The notes: generated by a model from the letters alone, not told the origin. A stretch of DNA of 64,000 bases from Bacteroidales bacterium UBA3743 (GCA_002371265.1 DFGT01000002.1:43906-107905), one strand, 5' to 3'. Shown: positions 17,916 through 25,998, counted from the first letter of the stretch. Numbers and translations: made by a program.

Positions 17916-18901
17916 TCGTCTCCTAGATTAGACGCATTGTCGGGATGACATTTTATTGCCAATGCACGGTAGGCTTTTTTTATCTCCTCGTCGGTTGCAT
18001 TGCTTTCCACGCCAAGAATCGCATATGCATTTTTCTCTTTTGATGATATTTGACGAGAATTGTGAGAATATTCTTTGTTAGTCTTGCTGTGGTCGGATTT
18101 TCTGTGTTCCTCTTGTTTTTTATAATAATGATCTTTTCTATTTTCGTTTTGGCTCTTGTTCTCACTGTAGAATCCTTTGTTGTATTTCTCTATGAAAATG
18201 GAATATATGCTTTTATATTCATCTGAAGTTATACGCAATTGACTTACAATATGAAGAATCTCTTTTTCTTCAGCGTATTTCAGGTTGTTGTCGGAATACG
18301 CCACAGCCAGCAGCTCCATTATGAGTTCCGACTTCGCGGTGTAATCAAATTGGGTGTTTAGAGAACTCCAAATAGAGAAGTAATTATTGTCGTCTAATAT
18401 GGATTTGAATGTGTTAAACGCTTCGTATTGCTCTTCTTTTGTTTTATAATATCTTCGGATTGTGGATTTCACGCGGTCTAATTCGCATTCCATCGTATCT
18501 CCGTCTGCTTTCATTACTTTTGCAAGCAACACAAGAACACAGTATCTGTAGTCTTTGTATTTTTCCTTTTCCCTAGCCTCTTCCTCTCTATTCTTTTTTT
18601 CCTCCTCTTCCTTCTTTTTTTTCTTTTCTTCAGTTTCCTTTTTTTCTTTATCTTTCTCCTTTTTTCTTTCTTCTCGTTCCTTCTTTTCCTTTATCTTTCT
18701 CTCTTTTCTCCATTCCTTTTCTTGCTGTATTCTTGTTTTAATCTTTTGCAATAACCTTTTATATAAATAATTGAGGTTCGTTTTAAAATTGTGAAATGTG
18801 ATCAACAACTTTTTATATAAATAATTGAGGTTCGAAAATAAGCATATTGCTACCAATGTGATAAAAAGTATATAAACGACAATGAGAAAAGAATTGGCCA
18901 T
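17834..18901 (-). CDS. Membrane TerB/J-domain protein with charged linker
   Basis: Start placed at the ATG at 18901 (MANSFLIVVY...); the frame runs on to a TTG at 18949 that would only add 16 residues before the membrane helix. After one N-terminal helix comes a long Lys/Glu coiled coil (~60-110), a TerB/DjlA-like helical domain (~115-245), a polar linker and a C-terminal J domain with HPD at ~319. A perfect 24-bp direct repeat (18757-18780 and 18811-18834, offset 54 bases) duplicates NLNYLYK in frame near the membrane helix. It is a paralogue of the 431-residue protein, sharing TerB wording (RRYYKT, MELLAVAYSD) and the C-terminal J domain. Confidence 0.78.
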   Translation of the reverse strand: MANSFLIVVYILFITLVAICLFSNLNYLYKKLLITFHNFKTNLNYLYKRLLQKIKTRIQQEKEWRKERKIKEKKEREERKKEKDKEKKETEEKKKKKEEEEKKNREEEAREKEKYKDYRYCVLVLLAKVMKADGDTMECELDRVKSTIRRYYKTKEEQYEAFNTFKSILDDNNYFSIWSSLNTQFDYTAKSELIMELLAVAYSDNNLKYAEEKEILHIVSQLRITSDEYKSIYSIFIEKYNKGFYSENKSQNENRKDHYYKKQEEHRKSDHSKTNKEYSHNSRQISSKEKNAYAILGVESNATDEEIKKAYRALAIKCHPDNASNLGDEAIRQATESMKQINMAWETVKMARGIK

Positions 18902-18956
18902 GATTTTATTATATGTATGAAGTTCCCAAAGTAAGCGGTTATAATTCAAATTAATA

Positions 18957-18989
18957 AAAGCCGCAACCCATAAGATGAATTGCGGCTTT
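18957..18989 (-). terminator. Terminator of the serC-serA operon
   Basis: 10-bp stem (18957-18966 with 18980-18989) around a 13-base loop. On the minus strand it is followed by a T-rich tract. Confidence 0.75.
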
Positions 18990-19025
18990 GTATTGTGTCG
19001 ACGTCGGTTTTAACGTCAGCGTTTT

Positions 19026-19946
19026 TTACTTGTTGACCTGGAACTTAGTCACACCGTTCTTGATGAAGTCAACGATCTGGTTTGCAGCTGCAAGACCAGC
19101 GTTAGTGTTTGCCTCAGCTGTCTGAGCACCCATCTTCTTTGGTGTAGAGAAGTAACGGCCTGTGAAGCACTTGAACTCCTTGTCTGCCTTTGGCATGATG
19201 TCTGTGATATACTTAAGGTCGGCACGCTCAGCCATAAGTTTCCACAAACCAGCCTCATCGATAACCTCCTTACGAGCAGTGTTGATAAGGATAGCTCCCT
19301 TCTTCATCTTGCTGCATAGGTCGTAGTTGATGCTCTTTGTAGTCTCTGGAGTAGCAGGAATGTGTAGAGACACGATGTCGCAAGTCTCAAACAATGCTTC
19401 CTGATTCTTTACTGCGTGTACACCAGCTGCCTCGATTACATCTGCAGGGCAGAATGCGTCGTATGCGTATACATCCATGCCGAAGCCCTTAGCGATACGA
19501 GCGACGTTGCGACCAACGTTACCGAATGCAAGGATACCAAGCTTCTTGCCTAGAAGTTCTGAACCGCTCTTGCCGTTGTAGAAGTTACGTACAGCGTAAA
19601 CCAACAAACCAAGTACCAACTCAGCTACTGCGTTGGCGTTCTGTCCTGGAGTGTTCATTACAACGATCTTGCGAGCTGTTGCTGCCTCAAGATCAACGTT
19701 GTCGTAACCAGCACCTGCGCGAACAACGATCTTTAGGTTCTTAGCTGCATCCATCACCTCTGCGTCAATGATGTCTGAACGGATGATGATTGCGTCTACA
19801 TCAGCTACAGCCTCAAGAAGCTGCTTCTTCTCTGTATACTTTTCAAGAACAGCGATCTCAAAACCAGCGCCGCTGATGATATTCTTGATTCCTTCTACAG
19901 CTGCTGCTGCGAAAGGCTTCTCTGTTGCGATTAATACTTTTGCCAT
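19026..19946 (-). CDS. serA: D-3-phosphoglycerate dehydrogenase
   Basis: 306 residues from the ATG at 19946 (MAKVLIATEKPF); a start 30 bases upstream would add residues no family member needs. It oxidises 3-phosphoglycerate to 3-phosphohydroxypyruvate with NAD+, the first step of serine synthesis. The nucleotide-binding loop is LGILAFGNVGRNVA (~140-155), followed by an acidic residue after the second strand. INTARKEVID (~220) and the C-terminal half match the D-2-hydroxyacid dehydrogenase fold. It is the short form without the ACT regulatory domain. It lies 99 bases after serC, which supplies the next enzyme. The gap carries a palindromic repeat. Confidence 0.9.
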   Translation of the reverse strand: MAKVLIATEKPFAAAAVEGIKNIISGAGFEIAVLEKYTEKKQLLEAVADVDAIIIRSDIIDAEVMDAAKNLKIVVRAGAGYDNVDLEAATARKIVVMNTPGQNANAVAELVLGLLVYAVRNFYNGKSGSELLGKKLGILAFGNVGRNVARIAKGFGMDVYAYDAFCPADVIEAAGVHAVKNQEALFETCDIVSLHIPATPETTKSINYDLCSKMKKGAILINTARKEVIDEAGLWKLMAERADLKYITDIMPKADKEFKCFTGRYFSTPKKMGAQTAEANTNAGLAAANQIVDFIKNGVTKFQVNK

Positions 19947-19964
19947 GATTTTTTCTATTAAAAC

Positions 19965-19992
19965 GTGGAGACGCACGGTCGTGCGTCTCTAC
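19965..19992. repeat. Dispersed palindrome, family A (copy 1)
   Basis: GTGGAGACGCACG and its near-exact reverse complement around a two-base centre. Same sequence as 38485-38516 and related to 54644-54668. It sits in the serC-serA gap, within the mRNA leader of serA. A degenerate half-copy (GGACGCACAACCGTGAGCCC) follows at 20015-20034. Confidence 0.8.
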
Positions 19993-20045
19993 CAAATTTA
20001 TCAATTCATTTAATGGACGCACAACCGTGAGCCCATATAGATGAT

Positions 20046-21131
20046 TTATTTTACTTTTGCCTCGAACTCCTTCATTGCTGCGATAAGAGCATTCACGTCT
20101 TCCATTGTACATGCGTTGTACATAGAAGCACGGAATCCACCAACAAGACGGTGACCCTTAACACCAACGATGTTCTTAGTCTTAACGAACTCAAGGAATG
20201 TCTTCTCAAGAGCCTCTGTAGCGTACTTTCCACGAAGAAGGAATGGAACGTTCATTCTTGAACGTGAACCAGCCTCAACAACTGGAGTGAAGACAGTAGA
20301 GTTCTCTAGGAAGTTGTATAGAGCGTCGCATCTCTGGATTGCAAGCTTCTCCATACCCTCAACACCACCGTTCTCCTTGATCCAAAGTAGAGTCTCGCGG
20401 ATAGCGTAGATACATACACATGGAGGAGTGTTGAACATAGATCCGTTGTCTACGTGAGTAGAGTACTTAAGCATTGTAGGGATCTTACGGTCTGCTACCT
20501 TCTCAACGAAATCGTTGCGGATGATTACGAATGTAGCACCTGCAGGTCCAAGGTTCTTCTGGCAACCACCGTAGATCATGAAGTACTTGCTTACGTCTAG
20601 TGGACGTGAAGCGATATCTGAACTCATGTCGGCGATTAGTGGAACTGGAGAATCAAGATCCTCAAAAATCTCAGTACCGCGGATAGTATTGTTAGATGTG
20701 ATGTGAACGTAGTCTACATCAGCAGGGATTTTAATGCTCTTTGGCTCTGGATAGTATGTGAAGTTCTTGTCTGCTGAAGATGCGATCTCTACGACCTCTC
20801 CCCAAAGCTCAGCCTCTTTAAGAGCCTTCTTCGACCATACACCAGTGTTAACGTATGCAGCCTTAGTCTTCAAGAAGTTGAAAGGGATCATGCCAAACTG
20901 CAAGCTTGCACCACCACCGACGAAGATAACGGAGTAGTTGTCTGGAATGGAAAGTACCTCTTTCATTAGAGCTACTGTCTCATCATAAACCTTCTGAAAA
21001 TCTGCTGAACGGTGAGATACCTCAAGTACAGACTGACCTGTCTCGCCCATCTCTAGCACAGCCTTAGCAGTGTTTGTCAAAGTTCTGTCTGACAACTTGC
21101 ATGGACCAGCGTTGAAGATATGTTTTCTCAT
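20046..21131 (-). CDS. serC: Phosphoserine aminotransferase
   Basis: 361 residues, the usual length. It is a pyridoxal-phosphate enzyme turning 3-phosphohydroxypyruvate into phosphoserine with glutamate as amino donor. Family marks: the N-terminal FNAGPCKL, HRSADF (~41), GGGASLQFG (~72-80), the phosphate-binding SNNTIRGTEI and the Schiff-base lysine Lys192 in YGGCQKNLGPAG. First gene of the serC-serA operon, with a near-consensus promoter 65 bases upstream. Codon use is strongly biased to common codons, as in serA and the lipoprotein at 22920, suggesting high expression. Confidence 0.95.
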   Translation of the reverse strand: MRKHIFNAGPCKLSDRTLTNTAKAVLEMGETGQSVLEVSHRSADFQKVYDETVALMKEVLSIPDNYSVIFVGGGASLQFGMIPFNFLKTKAAYVNTGVWSKKALKEAELWGEVVEIASSADKNFTYYPEPKSIKIPADVDYVHITSNNTIRGTEIFEDLDSPVPLIADMSSDIASRPLDVSKYFMIYGGCQKNLGPAGATFVIIRNDFVEKVADRKIPTMLKYSTHVDNGSMFNTPPCVCIYAIRETLLWIKENGGVEGMEKLAIQRCDALYNFLENSTVFTPVVEAGSRSRMNVPFLLRGKYATEALEKTFLEFVKTKNIVGVKGHRLVGGFRASMYNACTMEDVNALIAAMKEFEAKVK

Positions 21132-21440
21132 ACTAAACTGATTATATTAAATTTTTTATTACCTTTTTTGTCGTCTTTCTGTTAAAAAGACGTTGCAAAA
21201 TTACATTTTTTTTCTGACTTTGAAATTTTTTTCTAATCTTTTTTTATATCAAAATGAAAATATTTATGCACATTTAATCTAAAACATGGCTTTTTGATTG
21301 ACAATGTGTCACAAAAAATATAAAAAATCGTGCAAAATGATTTTTGAGACTTGATAAAAAGCCGTTATTCGTGCAAAATGATTTTTTTGTTTGGATTTAT
21401 CGCTCTTTTTGTCAAAATGATATGAAAAGAAGGTGCTTTG
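21132..21440. other. Intergenic region upstream of serC
   Basis: 309 bases without a credible gene. It contains the serC promoter, and a perfect 18-base direct repeat (TCGTGCAAAATGATTTTT) at 21328-21345 and 21369-21386, 41 bases apart. A third shorter match (CAAAATGAT) follows near 21413. These could be protein-binding sites; nothing else seen. Confidence 0.5.
21196..21225 (-). promoter_or_regulatory. Promoter of serC
   Basis: Minus strand TTTC, 18 bases, TAATTTTG: one mismatch from the Bacteroidetes consensus, about 65 bases before the serC start. Confidence 0.6.
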
Positions 21441-21866
21441 TCAGTTTTTTGTGCTGTTTTTGTGTCGTTTCTTTTCGTACTGTTCCAAAAATTCCGATAC
21501 TGTCAAAATGCCGATATCTTCATACTGTTCTAATACCAAAAGGTCTTTATCTCCACTCACTATATAAATGCATCTGTTGTCTATTGCACATTCGATGAAC
21601 TTGTTGTCGTCGGGATCCCTGCAAGCTTCAATGTGGCTGTGGGAGGGGAGAATGTTCATTGAGTTGATAATCTCGTTTAATTCGTTGTGGGTCCTTTTTG
21701 CGTATCGTTCCCCAAGTTCCCCATAAATTCTTTTGTATTCGTCGACCATTTCGGGAGAAGCAAAGATGGATATTTTTTTGCCGAATAACAATTCAATGAT
21801 TTTGCTTGGTTTCCCTCCAAATATAATTCCCGATATCAAAACGTTAGTGTCAATAACAATTCTCAT
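21441..21866 (-). CDS. PIN-domain toxin-like RNase
   Basis: 141 residues of the PIN family (putative toxin component type). The N-terminal strand MRIVIDTNVLISG carries the first acidic metal ligand (Asp6); EMVDEYKRI gives the second. The C-terminal half has DPDDNKFIECA and VSGDKDLL with further conserved Asp residues. PIN toxins cut RNA with a divalent metal. Its start overlaps the end of the ribbon-helix-helix gene by four bases, the coupling expected of antitoxin-toxin pairs. Confidence 0.85.
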   Translation of the reverse strand: MRIVIDTNVLISGIIFGGKPSKIIELLFGKKISIFASPEMVDEYKRIYGELGERYAKRTHNELNEIINSMNILPSHSHIEACRDPDDNKFIECAIDNRCIYIVSGDKDLLVLEQYEDIGILTVSEFLEQYEKKRHKNSTKN

Positions 21867-22126
21867 TTCGCTTTTCTTCTCACTTCTTTGATTAAATCAT
21901 TTAAGTCATCTTCTGTAAATCCAGCTGATGCAGCGTCTTCTTGTTCTTCTTTAAGTGAAGCCGAAAAACGTTCCCATCTTTTCTCTTCCTCAGTCTTTGA
22001 TTCTTTTCTTATCAAACTGGAGAGAAACTTGCTGACGCTCATTTTTTTCTCGCGTGCAAGTCTGCCAATTCTGTCGATGTCGTCGATTGGCAGGTCGACG
22101 CTGATGTTTTTTGTCGCTGTTCCCAT
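21863..22126 (-). CDS. Ribbon-helix-helix antitoxin-like protein
   Basis: 87 residues. The N-terminal KNISVDLPIDDIDRIGRLAREKKMSVSKFLSSLIRK has the strand-helix-helix pattern of MetJ/Arc-type repressors. The acidic C-terminal half (EEEKRWERFSASLKEEQEDA...) is suited to wrapping a toxin. Such antitoxins bind and silence the partner nuclease and repress the shared promoter. First gene of the pair; overlaps the PIN gene by four bases. Confidence 0.82.
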   Translation of the reverse strand: MGTATKNISVDLPIDDIDRIGRLAREKKMSVSKFLSSLIRKESKTEEEKRWERFSASLKEEQEDAASAGFTEDDLNDLIKEVRRKAK

Positions 22127-22175
22127 AATCGTAAATATTTATTGTATGTCTGATAGATAAGCAAAAGTAGTGATT

Positions 22176-22613
22176 TTATTGAATCGCTAATAATCTTCTG
22201 CCGATAAGATGCAATGTATCTTTGATATTTTGCATCATATTGTCGCTTGGTGTTTTTACTCCATAAATATATTGGGCGAGCAAATTTTTGTGTATTCCAA
22301 TCATATTTGCTACTTCTGCCACATTCAACTGAGGGAAATCATTGAATAGTTTTGCAACTGGGTTTTGTGGATTGAGCTTGTACTCTTTGAAAAAGGAGGA
22401 TATGTGAATGTCTTCATCCAGATACTCCCATCTTATTGATTGTGCATCATCCCATATATAGAAATTGTCCCGCTCTTTTGCAGAAGCATCTTTCAAAGTA
22501 GGAAACACCTCTAACGGTATGCTATATTTTTTGTTTTCGTTGGTTTCTATGAATATTTTATCATCTTCAAACCACACTTTTTCTATTTTTTCCATACGAG
22601 TGTCATTTTCCAA
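22176..22613 (-). CDS. DUF2442-type protein with C-terminal helix-turn-helix
   Basis: 145 residues. The first ~75 match the DUF2442 pattern (KIFIETNENKKYSIPLEVFPTL, then AQSIRWEYLDEDIHI). The last ~55 (VAEVANMIGIHKNLLAQYIYGVKTPSDN) look like an XRE-type helix-turn-helix. DUF4160 and DUF2442 genes recur side by side in bacteria and are thought to be a toxin-antitoxin-like pair; no biochemistry is known to me. It overlaps the DUF4160 gene by 11 bases, so the two are translated together. Confidence 0.75.
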   Translation of the reverse strand: MENDTRMEKIEKVWFEDDKIFIETNENKKYSIPLEVFPTLKDASAKERDNFYIWDDAQSIRWEYLDEDIHISSFFKEYKLNPQNPVAKLFNDFPQLNVAEVANMIGIHKNLLAQYIYGVKTPSDNMMQNIKDTLHLIGRRLLAIQ

Positions 22614-22842
22614 AGTAGGCTTTCCATTTGTTGGAGAACTCTTCTTTGTGTTCTACAATGATTTTCCTTGCATTTTTTATGTCCTGGTTGCTTAGTCCGT
22701 GATTGTATACTAGAAAGACTTTGTCTCCAGAAAAATCGAATTTGGCAGTGTTGTTATCTCTTTGTACGTGAACATGCATTGGCTCGTGGTCTTCGGAATA
22801 AAAGAAAAACCTCAACCCAAATAATATCAATAATGTTGGCAT
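22603..22842 (-). CDS. DUF4160 protein
   Basis: 79 residues with the family pattern: LRFFFYSEDHEPMHVHVQRDNNTAKFDF, with the conserved EP.HVHV segment, and a C-terminal helical part ending NKWKAYFGK. Upstream member of the DUF4160/DUF2442 pair. Function unknown; the HVHV motif could bind metal. Confidence 0.8.
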   Translation of the reverse strand: MPTLLILFGLRFFFYSEDHEPMHVHVQRDNNTAKFDFSGDKVFLVYNHGLSNQDIKNARKIIVEHKEEFSNKWKAYFGK

Positions 22843-22862
22843 AATCCTATTTTCTTAATTTT

Positions 22863-22900
22863 AAAAAGAGCCACACCCATAGGATGCAGCTCTTTATTTT
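22863..22900 (-). terminator. Terminator of the 162-residue lipoprotein gene
   Basis: 7-bp stem (22865-22871 with 22889-22895) with T-run on the minus strand. Confidence 0.65.
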
Positions 22901-22919
22901 TTCAGACTTAGTCTTGCAA

Positions 22920-23408
22920 TTAATTGTTTACAGAGAACAAAGTCTTAACAGCACCGTTATTAGCAAGTGTTGTGTTAACAGTACCAGAAGTAACTGTGTA
23001 ATCCTGTGTTGAGTTAGCACAAGCTAGAACCATAACGATGTTCTTTGCGTTAGCGTCAGCAACTTTTTTACCAACAGCCTCGAAACCGTTAGCCTCTGTC
23101 CACATCAAGTATGATGAACCTGCGTCAGAAAGCTCAACCTTAGTATTCTTTCCCTTCTGCTCGATCTCAAGGTTAACAACCTGAGACTGGTCTGCGTAGT
23201 GACCTGCAACTGAAAGAACCTTGAATGAGAAAGAAGTTAGACCCTCTGCTGATGCTGAGTACTTACCTCCCTCTACTACGTTGATAGACTCTTTACCCTG
23301 AGCATTTACTTTGTTTTCTGCCTCTTCCTCACTGTCATCACAAGAAGTGAATGTAGCTGCACCCATAAGTGTAGCCAAGATAACTGCAAGATTAAAAATC
23401 TTCTTCAT
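22920..23408 (-). CDS. Small lipoprotein of unknown function, probably highly expressed
   Basis: 162 residues. Lipobox TFTSC puts the lipidated cysteine at residue 23, followed by an acidic DDSEEEAE stretch (DDSEE right after the cysteine fits surface export in Bacteroidetes). The rest is a beta-rich domain without a name I recognise. Codon choice is strongly biased (AAC, GTT, CTC leaders as in serC/serA). It has a perfect consensus promoter and its own terminator, so it is probably an abundant single-gene transcript. Confidence 0.75.
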   Translation of the reverse strand: MKKIFNLAVILATLMGAATFTSCDDSEEEAENKVNAQGKESINVVEGGKYSASAEGLTSFSFKVLSVAGHYADQSQVVNLEIEQKGKNTKVELSDAGSSYLMWTEANGFEAVGKKVADANAKNIVMVLACANSTQDYTVTSGTVNTTLANNGAVKTLFSVNN

Positions 23409-23484
23409 TTTGATAGATATTTTAGTTAATAATTAATTTCCAAAATCTGGAATAAGGTTTTTCATTTTTCTCCTTTTTCCAATG

Positions 23485-23515
23485 CAAAACTAAAAAACAA
23501 AAACATACAATCAAA
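23485..23515 (-). promoter_or_regulatory. Perfect consensus promoter of the 162-residue lipoprotein gene
   Basis: Minus strand TTTG, 19 bases, TAGTTTTG; leader of about 70 bases. Confidence 0.8.
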
Positions 23516-23755
23516 CAATAAACACAAAAAAAATGCTAAAAATTCTTAACAACATATTTTTAGTTTGAAGAAATTTTGAGTACGTTTCGTGTAGTATTGA
23601 TAATCAATGCGTTTTGTGGTTGGCTTTTTTGATGCTTTTGGAAAAAAGAAATCAGAAATTTGCTTAAAACTTTTATTTAATGTGATTTTGATATTCATTT
23701 ATTCAAGAAATGAATCATAAATAAGATCATGTTTGATTGAATTGTCTCATTTTTT

Positions 23756-23872
23756 CTCATAAAAAGGGGTAGGCTTTCTCTGTGGATTTTTGTGTCTCTA
23801 TGGTTTTATTAAATTCTGTGGCTCGTACTTTAGCGAGGGGAAAAAGGTCGTTCCGCCCTTAACAATCCGCAT
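23756..23872 (+). repeat. Dispersed hairpin-mosaic element (partial copy)
   Basis: Matches the right half of the element at 38795-39041. It shares the TCTCATAAAAAGG start, a CTTTCTCTGTGG tract, TCTATGGTTTTATTAAATT, and the end CGTTCCGCCCTTAACAATCC. Several of its hairpins are broken here, so it is an older or decayed copy. Confidence 0.7.
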
Positions 23873-23928
23873 TTTTCCCCTAACTATAGTTTTCGTCTCG
23901 AATTGTTGTTAATTTAATTGTGAAGTTG

Positions 23929-23958
23929 TTTGATGATACCAAAATTTCCATATTTTTG
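23929..23958 (+). promoter_or_regulatory. Promoter of the trypsin-like protease gene
   Basis: TTTG, 18 bases, TATTTTTG; leader of about 65 bases before the ATG at 24031. Confidence 0.65.
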
Positions 23959-24030
23959 TTTTTTGGAACATTTGCGAAATCGAAGGTGATGTACCGAATG
24001 TTTTGTTCTAAAAATATAAATAAGATATAG

Positions 24031-25827
24031 ATGAGGAAATTTTTACTGTCTCTAGCATTGTGCGTGTGTGGTGTGTTTACAACAAATGCGCAACAAGATT
24101 TAAAAAAGAGTGTCTGTGTGGTAAAACAGAATTGTACGGACGCTGAAAAAGAAGCTTTTGAGAAAACGGCTTCCACTTTGTTCTCTAATTCATATATGTC
24201 TGCAGCTCGTAAGTTGAGACAAGGACTTGGTGGCTTCGGCTCAGGTTTCCTTTATAGGGCAGACAATGGAAATCTTTATATTATTACCAACAAACATGTG
24301 GTCAGAGACGCTAAGTCTGTCCAGTTGACATTTAAAGCGGATGGTGGAGACAAAACAATCTCTAATTGTAGTGTGATCGCAAAGTCGGACTCTATGGACA
24401 TCGCTGTTGTGGAATTCCCTGCCACAGAGACTGGATTTGTGCCTCTTTCTTTTGATGCTGATCGTGTTGTCGACGGTACAAATGTATGGTCGGCAGGTTT
24501 TCCTGGCCTTGGAGATGAGCCTGCATGGCAGTTGGGCAACGGAATTGTCTCTAACGATAATCTCGTCAATATGGAGCTTACGGACAGTGTGCATATAGCG
24601 GTCATCCAGCATACTGCGCAGGTGGATCCAGGCAGCTCTGGCGGTCCGTTGCTGGTGTTGAAGGAAAACTCAAAGGACAAATCCGTCGCCTTGAAAGAAT
24701 ATAAGGTAGTGGGAATGAACACATGGAAGGCTTTCCGCCGTGAAAATGCTAATTTCTCTCTTATGGCGAAGGATATTTTGAAGGTGGTGAACAATATCGG
24801 CGCTACAAGCGCATCGATGAAAAATAATGATGAAGTGGGGTTCCAAAACCAGGTGGAGAAATTTATTGAGTCGTTCAATAAATCAAGTATTGAAATGTCG
24901 ACTTTTATTTCCAACAAAATGGCCACTTCTTTGTCGGAGGATCAATTGACTGCGATGATTAAAAATATCTCAACAAATGCCAACAATTCGTTGAGAGACG
25001 GTGATGCTATTGATGGTCTGAAGATTATGGTGGCAGACAACATCAAGTCTCAGATAAGGACTTTGTCAGATTTGAAAGTGGGCAGTCTCTCTACAAATGG
25101 AGATTCCGGCACCGTCACTTTCACTTACAGAAAGAAACAATACACCAGCAGCTGGGAGAAAAACAGTGATGGTTGGCAGTTGACGTCAACGGATATCATT
25201 AAAACTGATGTTAATGGAAACAGAGCTGTGGAATCTGGCTTCCGTGTGCTTGATTTGGATGGATGTGGAAATGTTAGTTTGGATTTTATGTTCCCGTTGA
25301 CTGACACTTATTATTTTGAGGATGAATTCTGGAGTGAAAAAGCAGATTATACGGATAAAACCAAATTTGGTATTAGTTATGCTCAGTTCTTTTCACGTTT
25401 TGTGAACTGGAATGCGTCGTTTGATTACGGAATGGTGGAGAGACACAATACGGACATCGTCTATTATAATATGGACAATGAATACACAGTTGAAGAAACC
25501 ACTACGGATCTAAAGTATTTTACTCTTGTCTCTGGTTTTGGTGCTCAGTGTCCGATGGCAGTCAACAGATTTTATTTTGCTCCAGATGTGAAGGCACAGA
25601 TTGGATTCAGAAACGGAATAGGCAATTTTTTGGAAGACAATGACCATGATATGGGTTTCATTGCTTGTGTGGAGGCTACTTTTAATGTCGGTTTTATGTT
25701 TTCTGACGAGAGTATAATATATATAGGAGGCGGAATCAACCGAAAAAAGATCTTGAGTGAACTTTCTGACAATTCTCTTGACAAATTGAAATACTTTGTT
25801 TTGAGAGTTGGTTATGTTTTCGACTAA
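24031..25827 (+). CDS. Secreted trypsin-like serine protease with C-terminal barrel-like domain
   Basis: 598 residues with signal peptide to ~20. Residues ~65-260 form a trypsin/HtrA-like protease with a full triad: His89 (ITNKHVV), Asp123 (SMDIAVV) and Ser203 (DPGSSGGPLLVL). There is no PDZ domain. Residues ~270-400 are a helical/mixed linker region. From ~405 the sequence is a run of alternating aromatic strands (GISYAQFFSRFVNWNASFDYGMV, FYFAPDVKAQIGFRNG, ...) ending LKYFVLRVGYVFD. The final aromatic residue and strand pattern are those of an outer-membrane barrel of perhaps eight strands. This would hold the protease at the outer membrane. The fusion is unusual. Single gene with its own promoter. 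Confidence 0.78.
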   Translation: MRKFLLSLALCVCGVFTTNAQQDLKKSVCVVKQNCTDAEKEAFEKTASTLFSNSYMSAARKLRQGLGGFGSGFLYRADNGNLYIITNKHVVRDAKSVQLTFKADGGDKTISNCSVIAKSDSMDIAVVEFPATETGFVPLSFDADRVVDGTNVWSAGFPGLGDEPAWQLGNGIVSNDNLVNMELTDSVHIAVIQHTAQVDPGSSGGPLLVLKENSKDKSVALKEYKVVGMNTWKAFRRENANFSLMAKDILKVVNNIGATSASMKNNDEVGFQNQVEKFIESFNKSSIEMSTFISNKMATSLSEDQLTAMIKNISTNANNSLRDGDAIDGLKIMVADNIKSQIRTLSDLKVGSLSTNGDSGTVTFTYRKKQYTSSWEKNSDGWQLTSTDIIKTDVNGNRAVESGFRVLDLDGCGNVSLDFMFPLTDTYYFEDEFWSEKADYTDKTKFGISYAQFFSRFVNWNASFDYGMVERHNTDIVYYNMDNEYTVEETTTDLKYFTLVSGFGAQCPMAVNRFYFAPDVKAQIGFRNGIGNFLEDNDHDMGFIACVEATFNVGFMFSDESIIYIGGGINRKKILSELSDNSLDKLKYFVLRVGYVFD

Positions 25828-25862
25828 GAGGCGGAAATATCAAAGAATGTTTATTTCTAATA

Positions 25863-25890
25863 GCGGGCAGGTATGAAACCTGCCCCTACG
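25863..25890. repeat. Dispersed palindrome, family B (copy 1)
   Basis: GGGCAGGT, five bases, ACCTGCCC, flanked by CTACG. Related copies at 32652-32676 and 54584-54612. It lies between the protease gene and the secreted unknown and may end the protease transcript. A fragment of the hairpin-mosaic family (TCTCTGTGGTTTT) follows at ~25942. Confidence 0.7.
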
Positions 25891-25998
25891 ATTTTGTCAC
25901 AAAGATTTTGGCTTTTTTTTGATTTCTCGGTGTTCGCCATGTCTCTGTGGTTTTCTTTTATGTCAGCCTTTTCATGATAATTATCAACGATAAAATTT

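Larger units (their letters stand above)
23409..24030. other. Divergent promoter region with repeat
   Basis: 622 bases between two divergent genes. It contains the two promoters described separately (23485-23515 and 23929-23958) and a partial copy of the hairpin-mosaic repeat (23756-23872). No credible coding frame. Confidence 0.7.

Noticed and set aside
18555..18770. Ser/Phe-only frame opposite the charged coil
   Set aside because: Mirror of the Lys/Glu codons of the J-protein coiled coil.
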